Under the pieces are notes generated by a model. The model did no database searches. It saw only the letters and a program-made list of their open reading frames with translations, and was not told where the DNA came from. DNA of 64,000 nucleotides from VXYL01 sp965243095 (lineage in GTDB: Bacteria; Pseudomonadota; Gammaproteobacteria; Pseudomonadales; Azotimanducaceae): positions 4,650,001 to 4,714,000 of the forward strand of contig OZ251530.1 of assembly GCA_965243095.1 (NCBI GenBank), in the 5' to 3' direction. A program made the position numbers and the translations under genes. Shown in pieces: positions 1-9,300 of the stretch (its first letter is position 1; every line of letters starts with the position of its first letter).

Positions 1-1
1 G

Positions 2-370
2 GTGAACGCCGGCTGGGGGCGGTTCGGCGACGCGTTCGCCGCCACGGTGACGGCGAATTTCCGTGCGATGAAGGCCGGTGGCTGCCGGCTGGTCGCCTCC
101 ACGGACGCCGGCATTCCCAACGTGCGCCACGAAGACTTGCCTCGCGCCTTGGCGGTGTTCGCCCGCTTGGCGGAGCTGACGCCGGTGGAAGCGCTGCGTT
201 CGGCCACGAGCGCCGGCGCGGCCGCGTTGGGCTTGGCGCAGGAGACGGGCATGTTGCGCGAGGGCATGTGCGCGGATCTGCTGTTCGTGCAAGGCGACCC
301 GCTGAGCGATCTAAAGGCGCTGACGCAGCCGGCGCTGGTGGTGGCGCGCGGGCGGGAATTCCGTCGGTAA
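2..370 (+). CDS. Amidohydrolase family protein, C-terminal part (gene starts outside the window)
   Basis: This is the last 122 codons of a metal-dependent amidohydrolase of the imidazolonepropionase/prolidase-like type. The segment VASTDAG near residue 31 holds the conserved metal-ligand aspartate of the TIM-barrel, and the end reads GMLREGMCADLLFVQGDPL, the usual C-terminal beta-sandwich signature (a G-x-x-ADL-V-x-x-GDPL pattern). The stop codon is TAA at 368-370. The substrate cannot be told from the tail, because these enzymes hydrolyse cyclic or linear amide bonds of many compounds. The N-terminal HxH metal motif lies outside the window. The family call is firm and the specificity is open. 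Confidence 0.85.
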   Translation: MNAGWGRFGDAFAATVTANFRAMKAGGCRLVASTDAGIPNVRHEDLPRALAVFARLAELTPVEALRSATSAGAAALGLAQETGMLREGMCADLLFVQGDPLSDLKALTQPALVVARGREFRR

Positions 371-438
371 TTGTGCAGACTCCTCGGCGCAAGTCCGTGC
401 TACGCTGGCGCCACACCAAAACAAGATGGAGAACCGTC

Positions 439-747
439 ATGGAAAACACCAAACGCGGATCGTGGCTCGCTTGGGTTCGGGATTTCGCCTTGGTAGCCGC
501 CATCGCTGGCGGCGCATGGGCGATAGCAACCGCGATAGCCGATCTGCGCGTCAACATCGAGCGCAACGCCGCGCTCATCGAGCACAACGCCAAGGCCATC
601 GAGCGCAACACCGCGCTTATCGAGGCCAACGCCAAGGCCATTGAACACGTCGAGGACACCTTGGGCGCGGCCATCGGCGAGTTGGAAGAGTCCGTGGCAC
701 TGCTAGCAGGGCAATTCGCCGAGCACGTCCGGGCGCACCAGCCCTAG
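439..747 (+). CDS. Small membrane-anchored coiled-coil protein, unknown function
   Basis: A 102-residue protein. The ATG at 439 is preferred over the earlier in-frame start at 268 because the upstream part overlaps the amidohydrolase and looks like shadow sequence. Residues about 16-36 form one hydrophobic helix. The following 50 residues are a regular heptad-like pattern in which the motif IERNxALIExNAKAIE recurs three times, so a trimeric or dimeric coiled coil is likely. Proteins of this shape (one helix followed by N/A/I-rich heptads) are common, poorly characterised DUF1640-like or hemolysin-XhlA-like membrane proteins. It may be transcribed alone, and no partner is obvious. The function is unknown. 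Confidence 0.6.
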   Translation: MENTKRGSWLAWVRDFALVAAIAGGAWAIATAIADLRVNIERNAALIEHNAKAIERNTALIEANAKAIEHVEDTLGAAIGELEESVALLAGQFAEHVRAHQP

Positions 748-869
748 CGAGCCGTTGATTGCGCTTGACGCTGGGGTCTTGCGGGCGCCAGCCGATCGCA
801 GCGAGCTTGACCCTGCTGCGTGGCGGCGGTTTACTCTCCTGCCGAGCGCTTAAGCAAACGGGAGATTCG

Positions 870-2045
870 ATGACGTTCCGCGAAGAAGCCCGCGACTGGC
901 TGGAGGAGAACTGCCCGCCTTCGATTCGCCGGCCGGCCGGGCCCGGCGAAGGCACCGGCGGTGGGCGCCGCGCCACCTATCCGAACCCGGAGGTGAAGCT
1001 GTGGCTGGATCGCATGGGCGAGAAAGGCTGGACGGCGCCCATGTGGCCGAAGGAGTACGGCGGCGGCGGGCTGGATCGCGACGAGGCGCGCATCCTCGGC
1101 GAGGAGCTGCGCCGCATCCACGCCCGGCCCGCGCACACCGGCATGGGGCTTTCCATGATCGGCCCGGCGCTGCTGGAGTTCGGCACGGAAGAGCAAAAGC
1201 ACGAGCACCTGCCGAAGATCGCGCGCGGCGAGATCTGGTGGTGCCAAGGCTATAGCGAACCGGGTTCGGGTTCCGATCTGGCCAGTCTGCAAACCCGCGC
1301 CGTGCTCGATGGCGACGAGTACGTCATCAACGGCCAGAAAATCTGGACGTCCAGCGCCAACTTCGCCGATTGGATGTTCTGCCTGGTGCGCACGGACCCG
1401 GACGCGCCGAAGCACGAGGGCATCTCCTTCATCCTGTTCGACATGGAGACGCCCGGCGTCACGGTGAAGCCCATTCGCCTGATCAGCGGCGCCTCACCGT
1501 TCTGCGAAACGTTCCTGGACGATGTGCGGGTGCCGAAGCGCAACATCGTCGGCGAGCTGGGCAAGGGCTGGACGGTGGGCAAGCGCCTGCTGCAATACGA
1601 GCGCGCCTCCATCGGCGGTGGCGGCGGCGGGGGCGGCGGCAATCCGCTGGCCGACCTCGCCCGCCGCTACGTCGGCACGGAAAACGGCAACGGGCGGATC
1701 GCCGACGCGGCGTTGCGCAAGCGCCTCATCGACCACCGCATCACCGACCGGGCGTTCGGCCTGACCGTGCGGCGCAACGGCGAGGAGTTGCGTTCCGGGC
1801 GCGCGCCGACGTTCCTCTCGTCGATGTTCAAGCTCTACGGCACCGAGCAGAACAAGAACCGCTACGACCTGATGCTCGACATCATGGGCAACCGAATGCT
1901 CGGCTGGGAAGGCGCCGAGTTCGAGGGCCGCGAACTCGCCGCCACCCGCGAATGGCTGCGCTCGCGCGCCAACTCGATCGAGGGCGGGACGTCGGAGGTG
2001 CAGCTGAACATCATCGCCAAGCGCATTCTCGGCCTTCCGGATTGA
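870..2045 (+). CDS. Acyl-CoA dehydrogenase family protein
   Basis: A 391-residue FAD enzyme expected to catalyse alpha,beta-dehydrogenation of an acyl-CoA thioester, passing electrons to ETF. The ATG at 870 follows GGGAGA and gives the family's normal N-terminus; an upstream in-frame extension is not needed. Residues about 125-137 (GYSEPGSGSDLA) are the FAD/substrate-binding signature, and the C-terminal segment EGGTSEVQ places the probable catalytic-base glutamate at about residue 371. One oddity is a run of nine glycines at residues about 249-257 between the beta and C-terminal helical domains. The gene is followed 36 bp later by an MBL hydrolase on the same strand. The acyl chain preference is unknown. 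Confidence 0.9.
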   Translation: MTFREEARDWLEENCPPSIRRPAGPGEGTGGGRRATYPNPEVKLWLDRMGEKGWTAPMWPKEYGGGGLDRDEARILGEELRRIHARPAHTGMGLSMIGPALLEFGTEEQKHEHLPKIARGEIWWCQGYSEPGSGSDLASLQTRAVLDGDEYVINGQKIWTSSANFADWMFCLVRTDPDAPKHEGISFILFDMETPGVTVKPIRLISGASPFCETFLDDVRVPKRNIVGELGKGWTVGKRLLQYERASIGGGGGGGGGNPLADLARRYVGTENGNGRIADAALRKRLIDHRITDRAFGLTVRRNGEELRSGRAPTFLSSMFKLYGTEQNKNRYDLMLDIMGNRMLGWEGAEFEGRELAATREWLRSRANSIEGGTSEVQLNIIAKRILGLPD

Positions 2046-2081
2046 AGGAAGGCGACAAGCTGCTACGCTGAGGATGAGGCC

Positions 2082-3029
2082 ATGAGGAACCCGTTGATTG
2101 TCGTGGCGGCGTTGACTGCCGCCTTCGCCGGCGCCCAGCAAGCGCCCGAGCCGATGGAGCTGGACGATCTGCTCGAGGCGTTCAGTTGGGACTTCGACAC
2201 CGCCGAAGTGACCACCGAGAAGGTGGGCGACGGTCTCTACGTGCTGTTCGGCCTCGGCGGCAACATCGCCGCGTCCGTGGGCGAGCAGGGCGTGCTCATC
2301 GTGGACGACATGTTCCCGCAGATGATTCCCAAGGTGGAGAAAGCAATCGCCGACGTCGGGGGCGGGGCGGTGGACTTCGCCATCAACACGCATTGGCACT
2401 TCGACCACGCGGAGGGCAATCTCGCGCTGGGCCCGGCCGGCACGCGCATCGTCGCGCATGCGAACTCGGCGGCGATGATGTCCCGCGACAACGTCCTCAA
2501 CATGGTGCGCTTGCGCTACAACCAGAAGGCGTATCCCCCGGCGGCGCGTCCGGTGATTGTGTTCGAGGATCGCCTGCGCTTCCACTTCAACGGCGACGAG
2601 ATCGACGTGGTGCATGTGGGCCCGGCGCACACCGCCGGCGACGCCGCGGTGATCTTCCGCAACCACAACGCGGTGCATTTCGGCGACGTGTTCAACAACA
2701 TCAGCTATCCGTACATCGACGTGGACAACGGCGGCGACATCGACGGCATGATCGCGTTCTGCCAAGCCATTCTGGACGAGGTGGGGCCGCAAGGCGTGGT
2801 GATTCCGGGCCACGGCCCGGTGACGGATGGCAACGCGCTGGCGGCCTACATCGACATGCTCAAAACGGTGCGCGAGCGGGTCGCCAAGCAGCTAGGCGAG
2901 GGCAAGGGATTGATGGAGGTGGTGGCGTCGCGGCCCACGCAGGATCTGGACGCCACGTTCGGCCCCGAGATGCAGTCGCTCGGGTTCGTGGACCGCGTGT
3001 ACACCAGCCTCAAGAACGCGGGGCAATAA
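2082..3029 (+). CDS. MBL-fold metallo-hydrolase, probably exported
   Basis: A 315-residue metallo-beta-lactamase-fold protein. The first 19 residues are a signal peptide ending in a GAQQ stretch, so it acts in the periplasm. The metal site HWHFDH lies at residues 104-109, with the downstream ligands in the HVGPAHTAGD segment and in GHGPV. The arrangement matches the SoxH/quinoprotein-relay-associated MBL group, which are hydrolases of unknown natural substrate. It lies 36 bp after the acyl-CoA dehydrogenase on the same strand and could be co-transcribed. The family is sure and the substrate is not. Confidence 0.88.
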   Translation: MRNPLIVVAALTAAFAGAQQAPEPMELDDLLEAFSWDFDTAEVTTEKVGDGLYVLFGLGGNIAASVGEQGVLIVDDMFPQMIPKVEKAIADVGGGAVDFAINTHWHFDHAEGNLALGPAGTRIVAHANSAAMMSRDNVLNMVRLRYNQKAYPPAARPVIVFEDRLRFHFNGDEIDVVHVGPAHTAGDAAVIFRNHNAVHFGDVFNNISYPYIDVDNGGDIDGMIAFCQAILDEVGPQGVVIPGHGPVTDGNALAAYIDMLKTVRERVAKQLGEGKGLMEVVASRPTQDLDATFGPEMQSLGFVDRVYTSLKNAGQ

Positions 3030-3044
3030 CGCGCTTGAAGGAAT

Positions 3045-3070
3045 GTGGGCGAGGACGCCCGCGCTCCGGG
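3045..3070. repeat. Copy of a dispersed GC-rich palindromic repeat
   Basis: The 26 bases at this site resemble the arms of the perfect inverted repeat at 54011-54087 and the related copy at 45961-45984: a GGGCGAGACGCCCGCGCTCC core, here with one inserted G. All copies lie between genes, as REP-like elements do. Whether it acts as a terminator or is a mobile palindrome cannot be told. Confidence 0.5.
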
Positions 3071-3088
3071 TTGTAATACAATCGCCTT

Positions 3089-3400
3089 GTGCTGCACATC
3101 GGCGTCCTTTCCCTGCACTTTCGCTTGCCCGGCTGCGCCTCCTTGAAGGAGAAGCGCCGCCGCTTGGCGCGGTTGCGCGACAAATTCGGCCGCAGCACCA
3201 ACTTGGCCGTGTGCGAGAGCGGCCATCAGGATTCGCACAGCAGCGCACGTTGGGAGGTGGTCGCGGTGGCCGGCGACGCCGGCGTGGTGGAACGGTCGCT
3301 GGCGGAGGTGGAGCGCTGGGTTTCCCAATCCCTGGACGCCATCCTCGTCGACATCGTGCGCGAGTTCCTGCCGGTGGCCGCGCCGGGCGTGAGGCGCTGA
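3089..3400 (+). CDS. DUF503 family protein (YlxP-like)
   Basis: A 103-residue protein starting at GTG (3089). The N-terminus MLHIGVLSLHFRLPGC followed by SLKEKRR is diagnostic of the DUF503 (YlxP-like) family, small alpha/beta proteins often encoded near rbfA/infB and implicated in ribosome-related functions. The length matches the family (about 90-110). The stop TGA overlaps the ATG of the next gene by one base, so translation is probably coupled. The precise role is unproven. Confidence 0.8.
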   Translation: MLHIGVLSLHFRLPGCASLKEKRRRLARLRDKFGRSTNLAVCESGHQDSHSSARWEVVAVAGDAGVVERSLAEVERWVSQSLDAILVDIVREFLPVAAPGVRR

Positions 3401-3795
3401 TGTTCTACTTGGCGCTGCTGGGCGTGGTCGCCGTGGTGGTGATGCGCTGGGTGCGCGCCACCAAACGCGCCCGCGTCGAGTGGCTGCGCGCGGTGAATCT
3501 GATCGGCCGCTGGGAACGGCAGGCCGAAGGCGGCAACGGCCAGGCGCGCTCCCTCACCTTCACCGGCGATCTGGCCGCCGGCAACTACGCCGCCAAGGAT
3601 GGCGAAACCGTGGAGAAAGGCGACTGGCTGCTGCGCGGCCACACGCTCACGCTTGCCCCGGCGGAGGGCGATTCCACGGAGTTCGACCTGCGCCTCTTCC
3701 AACCGGGCAAGATCGGCTTGGACGGCCCGGGCCGCGAGCGCGAGATCTACGTGCGCAGCAGCGACAACGTGATTCCGCTGCGCCTCCGCCGCTAG
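3400..3795 (+). CDS. Hypothetical single-pass membrane protein
   Basis: A 131-residue protein whose ATG overlaps the DUF503 stop (TGATG), and whose own stop is followed at once by the uvrC start codon, so all three genes look translationally coupled. Residues 1-16 are one hydrophobic helix. The rest is a soluble beta-rich domain (about residues 35-130) with many G/D turns and motifs such as NLIGRWERQ and TLAPAEGDSTEFDLRLF. That gives the impression of a small lipocalin-like or META-like barrel, but no family is recognised. Its position between DUF503 and uvrC may simply reflect operon packing. Confidence 0.65.
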   Translation: MFYLALLGVVAVVVMRWVRATKRARVEWLRAVNLIGRWERQAEGGNGQARSLTFTGDLAAGNYAAKDGETVEKGDWLLRGHTLTLAPAEGDSTEFDLRLFQPGKIGLDGPGREREIYVRSSDNVIPLRLRR

Positions 3796-5649
3796 ATGGC
3801 CGCCACCGCGGCGGCGGAAAGGGCGGCCGAAGCGCAAGCCCCCAGCACCCGCTTCAACGCCTTCCTCGCCGCCCTGCCCACGCGCCCGGGCGTCTACCGC
3901 TTCGTGGGCGAGAACAGCGAAGCGCTGTACGTGGGCAAGGCCCGCAACCTCAGGGCGCGGGTGACGGCCTACTTCCGCGCCTCCGGCCTCTCGGCGAAAA
4001 CCCTCGCCCTCACCGGCCGGGCGCACGACATCCAAGTAACCGTCACCGGCAGCGAAACCGAAGCGCTGCTGCTGGAACAGAGCCTCATCAAAGCGGAACG
4101 CCCGCGCTTCAACATCCTGCTGCGCGACGACAAGTCCTACCCCTACATCCACCTTTCCGAGCACTCCTATCCGCGCCTGACCTTCCATCGCGGCGCCAAG
4201 CGCAAAGGCCGTTTCTTCGGCCCGTTCCCCAGCGCCGCCGCGGTGCGCGACAGCTTGAACATCCTGCAGAAGCTGTTCGGCGTGCGCCCTTGTTCCGACA
4301 CCTTCTTCAAGAACCGCTCGCGCCCCTGCCTGCAATACCAGATCAAGCGTTGCAGCGCCCCCTGCGTGGGTCGCATCGACCGCGAGCGCTACGCCGACGA
4401 CGTGCGCTTGGCGGTGATGTTCCTGGAAGGCAAGAGCGCCGACGTGCTGGACGAGTTCAAGACCAAGATGGAGGCCGCCAGCGCCGCCTTGGAGTTCGAA
4501 CGCGCCGCCCGCCACCGCGACCGCATCAAGCACCTGCGCCGGGTGCAGGAGAACCAGTATGTGCATGGCGCCGGCGGCGATGCGGACATCTTCGCCGTGG
4601 CCTTGGCCTCCGGGCAAGCCTGTGTGCAAGGCTTATTCGTCCGCGACGGGCGGCTGCTCGGCCAACGCACTTGGTTCCAAAAGAACGAACTGGACGCGGC
4701 CGCCGATGAGATGCTGTTCGCGTTTCTTTCCCAATACTATCTGGTCGGCGAGCGCGAGATTCCCCACGCCGTGGTGGCCTCCACGCCGCTGCCGGATGCC
4801 GACTTGCTCGCCGGCGCGTTGGCCGAACGCGCCGCCCGCAAGGTGGACTTGGCCTGCCATCCGCGCGGACAGCGGGCGCGCTGGGTGCGCATGGCCAGCG
4901 AAAACGCGGACTTGGCGCTGGCCGCCTTGGTGGCGGACCGCAAGAGCGTGATGGGCCGCTTCGTCGCTTTGCAAGCGGCCTTGGGTTTCGAAGACCTGCC
5001 GCGCCGCTTGGAGTGCTTCGACATCAGCCACACCGGCGGCGAAGCGACGGTGGCCTCCTGCGTGGTGTTCGACACCAGCGGCCCGGTGAAATCGGACTAC
5101 CGCCGCTTCAACATCAAGGGCGTGCCGCGCAGCGACGACTACGCCGCCATCGAGCAGGCGATTCGCCGCCGCTACACCCGCCTGGTGGAAGGCGAAGGGG
5201 CGCTGCCGGACGCGCTGATCATCGACGGCGGCGCGGCGCAAGTGCAAAGCGCCGCGCAAGCGTTGGAGCAGTTGCAGGTGGAGGACGTAGCCTTGCTCGG
5301 CATTTCCAAAGGCCCTAGTCGCAAGGCGGGGTTGGAATCGGTCATACTCGCCGGCCACGGCGAGATTCCGCTGCCGCCGAACGGCCCGGCGATGCATTTG
5401 CTCCAACACATCCGCGACGAAGCCCACCGCTTCGCCATCACCGGCCACCGCGGCCGGCGACAAAAAAGCCGTCGCCAATCGGCGCTGGACGGCATTCCGG
5501 GAGTGGGCCCCCGCCGCAAGCGCGAACTGCTGCTGCACTTCGGCTCGGTGGTTTCCATTCAAGGTGCGAGCGCGGAGGAAATCGCCAAGGTGCCGGGCGT
5601 AAGCGGCAAACTCGCGGCGGAAATCCACGGGGCGCTACATGGCGTTTGA
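3796..5649 (+). CDS. uvrC: Excinuclease ABC subunit C (nucleotide excision repair)
   Basis: A 617-residue UvrC, close to the usual 600-620. It is the dual-incision endonuclease of UvrABC repair and cuts 3' and 5' of a lesion in the UvrB-DNA complex. In order it shows: an N-terminal GIY-YIG domain (GVYRFVGE...LYVGKA, about residues 33-52) for the 3' cut; a UVR/UvrB-binding segment (about 205-245); the UvrC RNase H-like domain for the 5' cut (with FDISHTGGEATVASCVVF near residue 413); and C-terminal helix-hairpin-helix repeats (GIPGVGPRRKRELL and KVPGVSGKLAAEI). The ATG abuts the previous stop. pgsA follows, the classical gammaproteobacterial order. Confidence 0.97.
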   Translation: MAATAAAERAAEAQAPSTRFNAFLAALPTRPGVYRFVGENSEALYVGKARNLRARVTAYFRASGLSAKTLALTGRAHDIQVTVTGSETEALLLEQSLIKAERPRFNILLRDDKSYPYIHLSEHSYPRLTFHRGAKRKGRFFGPFPSAAAVRDSLNILQKLFGVRPCSDTFFKNRSRPCLQYQIKRCSAPCVGRIDRERYADDVRLAVMFLEGKSADVLDEFKTKMEAASAALEFERAARHRDRIKHLRRVQENQYVHGAGGDADIFAVALASGQACVQGLFVRDGRLLGQRTWFQKNELDAAADEMLFAFLSQYYLVGEREIPHAVVASTPLPDADLLAGALAERAARKVDLACHPRGQRARWVRMASENADLALAALVADRKSVMGRFVALQAALGFEDLPRRLECFDISHTGGEATVASCVVFDTSGPVKSDYRRFNIKGVPRSDDYAAIEQAIRRRYTRLVEGEGALPDALIIDGGAAQVQSAAQALEQLQVEDVALLGISKGPSRKAGLESVILAGHGEIPLPPNGPAMHLLQHIRDEAHRFAITGHRGRRQKSRRQSALDGIPGVGPRRKRELLLHFGSVVSIQGASAEEIAKVPGVSGKLAAEIHGALHGV

Positions 5650-5712
5650 ACGGCTTTGGCAACGGGTGTCGCCGCGTTCGCGCCGGCGGCGTGTTCTGCT
5701 TGGGAGCAGCGT

Positions 5713-6279
5713 GTGAACCTGCCGAACTTCCTCACCGTGGCGCGCATCGGGCTGATTCCGGTGTTCGCGCTCATCTACGTGTTCACGGACACGATGTACT
5801 GGCTGGCCGCGCTGCTGTTCGCGCTGGCCGCCTTCACCGACTGGCTGGACGGCTATCTGGCGCGGCGCTTGGACCAAACCACCCGCTTCGGCGCCTTCCT
5901 CGATCCGGTGGCGGACAAGCTCATCGTCGTCACCGCCCTGGTGCTGCTCATCGGTGCCCACAACAGCCTGTGGGTGACGCTGCCGGGCGTCGTCATCGTC
6001 GGCCGCGAGATCGTCATCTCCGCCTTGCGCGAGTGGATGGCGGAAATGAACCGCCGCGGCCTGGTGGCCGGTTCCTGGCTGGCGCAAGTGAAGACGGCGC
6101 TGCAGATGGTGGCCATCGTCATCCTCCTCGCCAACCCCCCGCACTGGGAACCGTGGGTGGTGGTGGGCACCGTCCTCCTCTACTGCGCGGCGCTGATCAC
6201 GATCTGGTCGATGGTCAACTACCTGCGGGCAGCTTGGCCCAGCTTGAAGGACGGCTTCAACTCGTCGGCACCGCCGTAG
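5713..6279 (+). CDS. pgsA: CDP-diacylglycerol--glycerol-3-phosphate 3-phosphatidyltransferase
   Basis: A 188-residue integral membrane enzyme that makes phosphatidylglycerophosphate, the committed step to phosphatidylglycerol and cardiolipin. The GTG at 5713 is chosen because it gives the canonical start VNLPNFLTVARI, has GGGAGC just upstream, and yields the normal family length; the in-frame ATG at 5656 would add a non-conserved leader. The CDP-alcohol phosphotransferase signature DGx2ARx8Gx3Dx3D is complete (DGYLARRLDQTTRFGAFLDP then VAD, about residues 41-65). Several hydrophobic helices follow. It lies 63 bp after uvrC. Confidence 0.95.
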   Translation: MNLPNFLTVARIGLIPVFALIYVFTDTMYWLAALLFALAAFTDWLDGYLARRLDQTTRFGAFLDPVADKLIVVTALVLLIGAHNSLWVTLPGVVIVGREIVISALREWMAEMNRRGLVAGSWLAQVKTALQMVAIVILLANPPHWEPWVVVGTVLLYCAALITIWSMVNYLRAAWPSLKDGFNSSAPP

Positions 6280-6317
6280 GCCTTGCAGCGAGTCCGACGG
6301 GACACAAGGTGGGAGAC

Positions 6318-9300
6318 ATGGGCGCACGTCCAACGAGCCTAAGCGGCAGGCCCGTTTTGGTCCTTAGGGTTGGCCTCGTCGCGGCGTTGGCGTGTTTTTC
6401 AGCTAGTGCCGAGTTGACGAGCCCCCTCGGCTTGCGGGCCGAGCCCGGTGACCAAGCCGCAATGTTGACGTGGAGTGACCCCTACAACCCCCCGAACTTG
6501 CGCTATCAGGTGCGCTTCCGTAGCGGCGATTCGCCACGGTTCAACGCATGGGCGGATGTGCCGAACAGCGGCGTACGAACAGTGACGCATACGGTCTCGG
6601 GGTTGGCGAACGGCACCCGCTACACTTTCGAGCTACGTGCGGCTGACGACAACAGCGTGGGACCGGCAGTCTCGACCTCGACCGCTTTGGCCGCCTCGCC
6701 GTCCTCCGTGGTGGCGGTGCCAGACAAAAACCTCCGCAAGGAGATACTGACCAACCTACGGCGTTTCGACGACGATGCCGTCGTCACGCAAGGCGACTTG
6801 GCGACACTGAGAGAGGTGTGGGCATATGACGTCACCAACCTTGCCGGCTTGGAGTTCGCGCTGAACCTCGAACGGCTTTTTCTGCGCGCCGTCGGTATAG
6901 CCGACATCTCCACACTCTCCGGCTTTGTCTTGCTGAAATCACTCACTTTGTCTGGCGCCGTGGTAACGGACGTCTCGGCGCTGTCTGGTCTGACCTCGCT
7001 TGAGACCCTCAAACTGAACGACAACGGCATAGTGGACATAACGGCGCTGTCTGGCATGACCTTTTTGGAATGGCTTGACCTAGGGCGAAACGCCGTGGCC
7101 GACGTGTCGGCGTTGTCTGGATTGACCTCGCTTGTCCGCTTGGGGTTGGGGGACAATGAGATAGTGGACGTGGCACCGCTGGCCGGCCTGACCTCGCTGG
7201 TGCGGCTCGAACTTGACGCCAATGAAGTAGCCGACGCATCACCGCTGGCTAATCTGACGTCGCTGGAGCATCTCTCTCTGGGAGGCAACGCATTGAAGGA
7301 CATCATGCTCTCCGATCTCGCCTCGCTTAGGGAACTTGGTCTATCCTACAACCCTTTAGTGGAAGTCTCGCTATATGACCTGACCTCCCTCGCGCGGCTC
7401 CATCTACGGGGCAACAACGAGCTGTCTAGCGTCACGCTATCCGGGCTGACCTCGCTGGAGAGTCTCCAGATCGTGGGTGGCGCGATCACGGACATTTCGG
7501 TGTCTAACCTGACTTCGCTGTCGTACCTCAATCTAAGCGACAACGCGATAACGGACCTCGCGACGTTCTCCGGCCTTTCCTCGCTGAAGACGCTTATCTT
7601 GTCTCACAATATGCTAACAGACGTCTTACCGCTGACCCGCATCCCATCGTTGGAGTTGCTCTTCTTGGAGGCCAACGCGATCTCTGACATCTGGCCGCTA
7701 CGCCTATTGACCTCGCTCAAGGAGCTTCACTTGCAGGGCAACCGAATATCCGATGTGTCGGCGCTTTCCACTCTAGCCTCGCTTGAACGACTCGATCTTT
7801 CCGACAACGAGATTTTCGACGCCTCTTCGCTATTCGACCTTCCCGCTTTAGGATGGCTCTATCTGTCCAACAACAAACTGGACAACCTCTCCACGATTTC
7901 TAACATATCCGCGCTGTTGTTGCTCGATCTGTCTGACAACGAGATTGCGGATGTCTCGCCGCTATCGAGTTTGACATCGCTTCAACACCTTGATCTGTCA
8001 AACAACCAAGTCGCGGACACTTCGGCGTTGTCCGGGCTGACCTCGCTCGTCGAACTCTTCTTGCAGGGCAACGCGTTACGATCGGTGTCGCTGTCGGGTC
8101 TGACCTCGCTGAGACGCCTCGACCTGTCTAACAACGTGCTAGTGGAAATATCGTTGTCTGGCCTGACGTCGCTGGGATCGCTGGATTTGACCAACAACGC
8201 GATATCGAGCGTGGCACTGTCCGACATGACCTCTCTGTTTGACGTTGATCTTTCCAACAACCAGATTTCGGATGTCTCGATGTCTGGTCTGACATCGCTG
8301 GCGCACCTCAATTTGTCTGGCAACTCGCTGACGGACGTTTCGGCGCTGGCCGGCATCACTTCTTTGGAATGGCTCTCTTTGGGTGGTAATTCGATCGCCG
8401 ATATTTCGCCGCTATCCGGATTGACCTCGCTAGTCTGGCTCATGCTGTGGAACAATGAGCTGGCGGATGTATCGTCGCTGGCGGATCTAACGTCGTTGGG
8501 AGCGCTTTTGCTATCCGACAACCACATATCGGATATTTCGCCGCTGGCGGGTTTGACGTCGCTCGAGAGGCTCTATCTGCAGAATAACCAAATCGTGGAC
8601 ATTTCGGCGCTGGTCGGCCTGACTTCGCTCGATGAGCTTTCTCTGCGGGGAAACGAGGTGACGAACATCTCGACGTTGTCCTCCCTGAACTCCCTGACCT
8701 ATCTGTCCCTGTCCAACAACCGGATCTCGGACGTCTCGGCGCTGGGAAATCTGACCTCGCTCAAGTGGCTCTATTTGTCGAGCACGGGGATAATGGACAT
8801 TTGGGCGCTCACGGATCTGACCGATCTACGTAGACTGCACTTGGACGGCAATGCCGTCTTCGACATTGCGGCGCTTGGTACTTTCAAGTCGCTGGATACC
8901 CTCTTCCTCAACGGCAACGACGTCGTCAACATCTGGCCGCTCGTGGAAAGCGGTTTGATGGGTAGGCAACACGCCTATGTAGATTTGCGGGGACAGCGGC
9001 TGAGCGTCGTGCATAGCGAGCCTCTTGGGATGTTGCGTGCCGGTGGTGCGGCCGTATTGTTCGACGATGGCGGCCATCGTGTGCCGCTGTTTCCGTCCGC
9101 GGCGGGGGTCAACACGTCGGTGGATGGTTTTATTCGGGTGATTAACCACTCGAATCGGGCAGGGAGCTTGACGATCGAGGCGGTGGACGACGCCGGCCGA
9201 CGTAGGGGCCCCGTCTCCTCGGACATTGGCGCCGGCCAAGCGCTGCACTTTAGCGCCAAAGATCTGGAGCAAGGCAACGGCACCAAACGGGTGCCCGGTT

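Noticed and set aside
1494..2813. 439-codon minus-strand ORF across the dehydrogenase and MBL genes
   Set aside because: It has the His/Arg/Ala-rich composition typical of antisense frames in GC-rich genes and spans two genes with solid family evidence.
5646..6317. A single long frame joining the pgsA region to the LRR protein (1637 codons)
   Set aside because: The first 224 codons are an out-of-frame shadow of pgsA. A good ribosome-binding site and signal peptide start the LRR protein at 6318.
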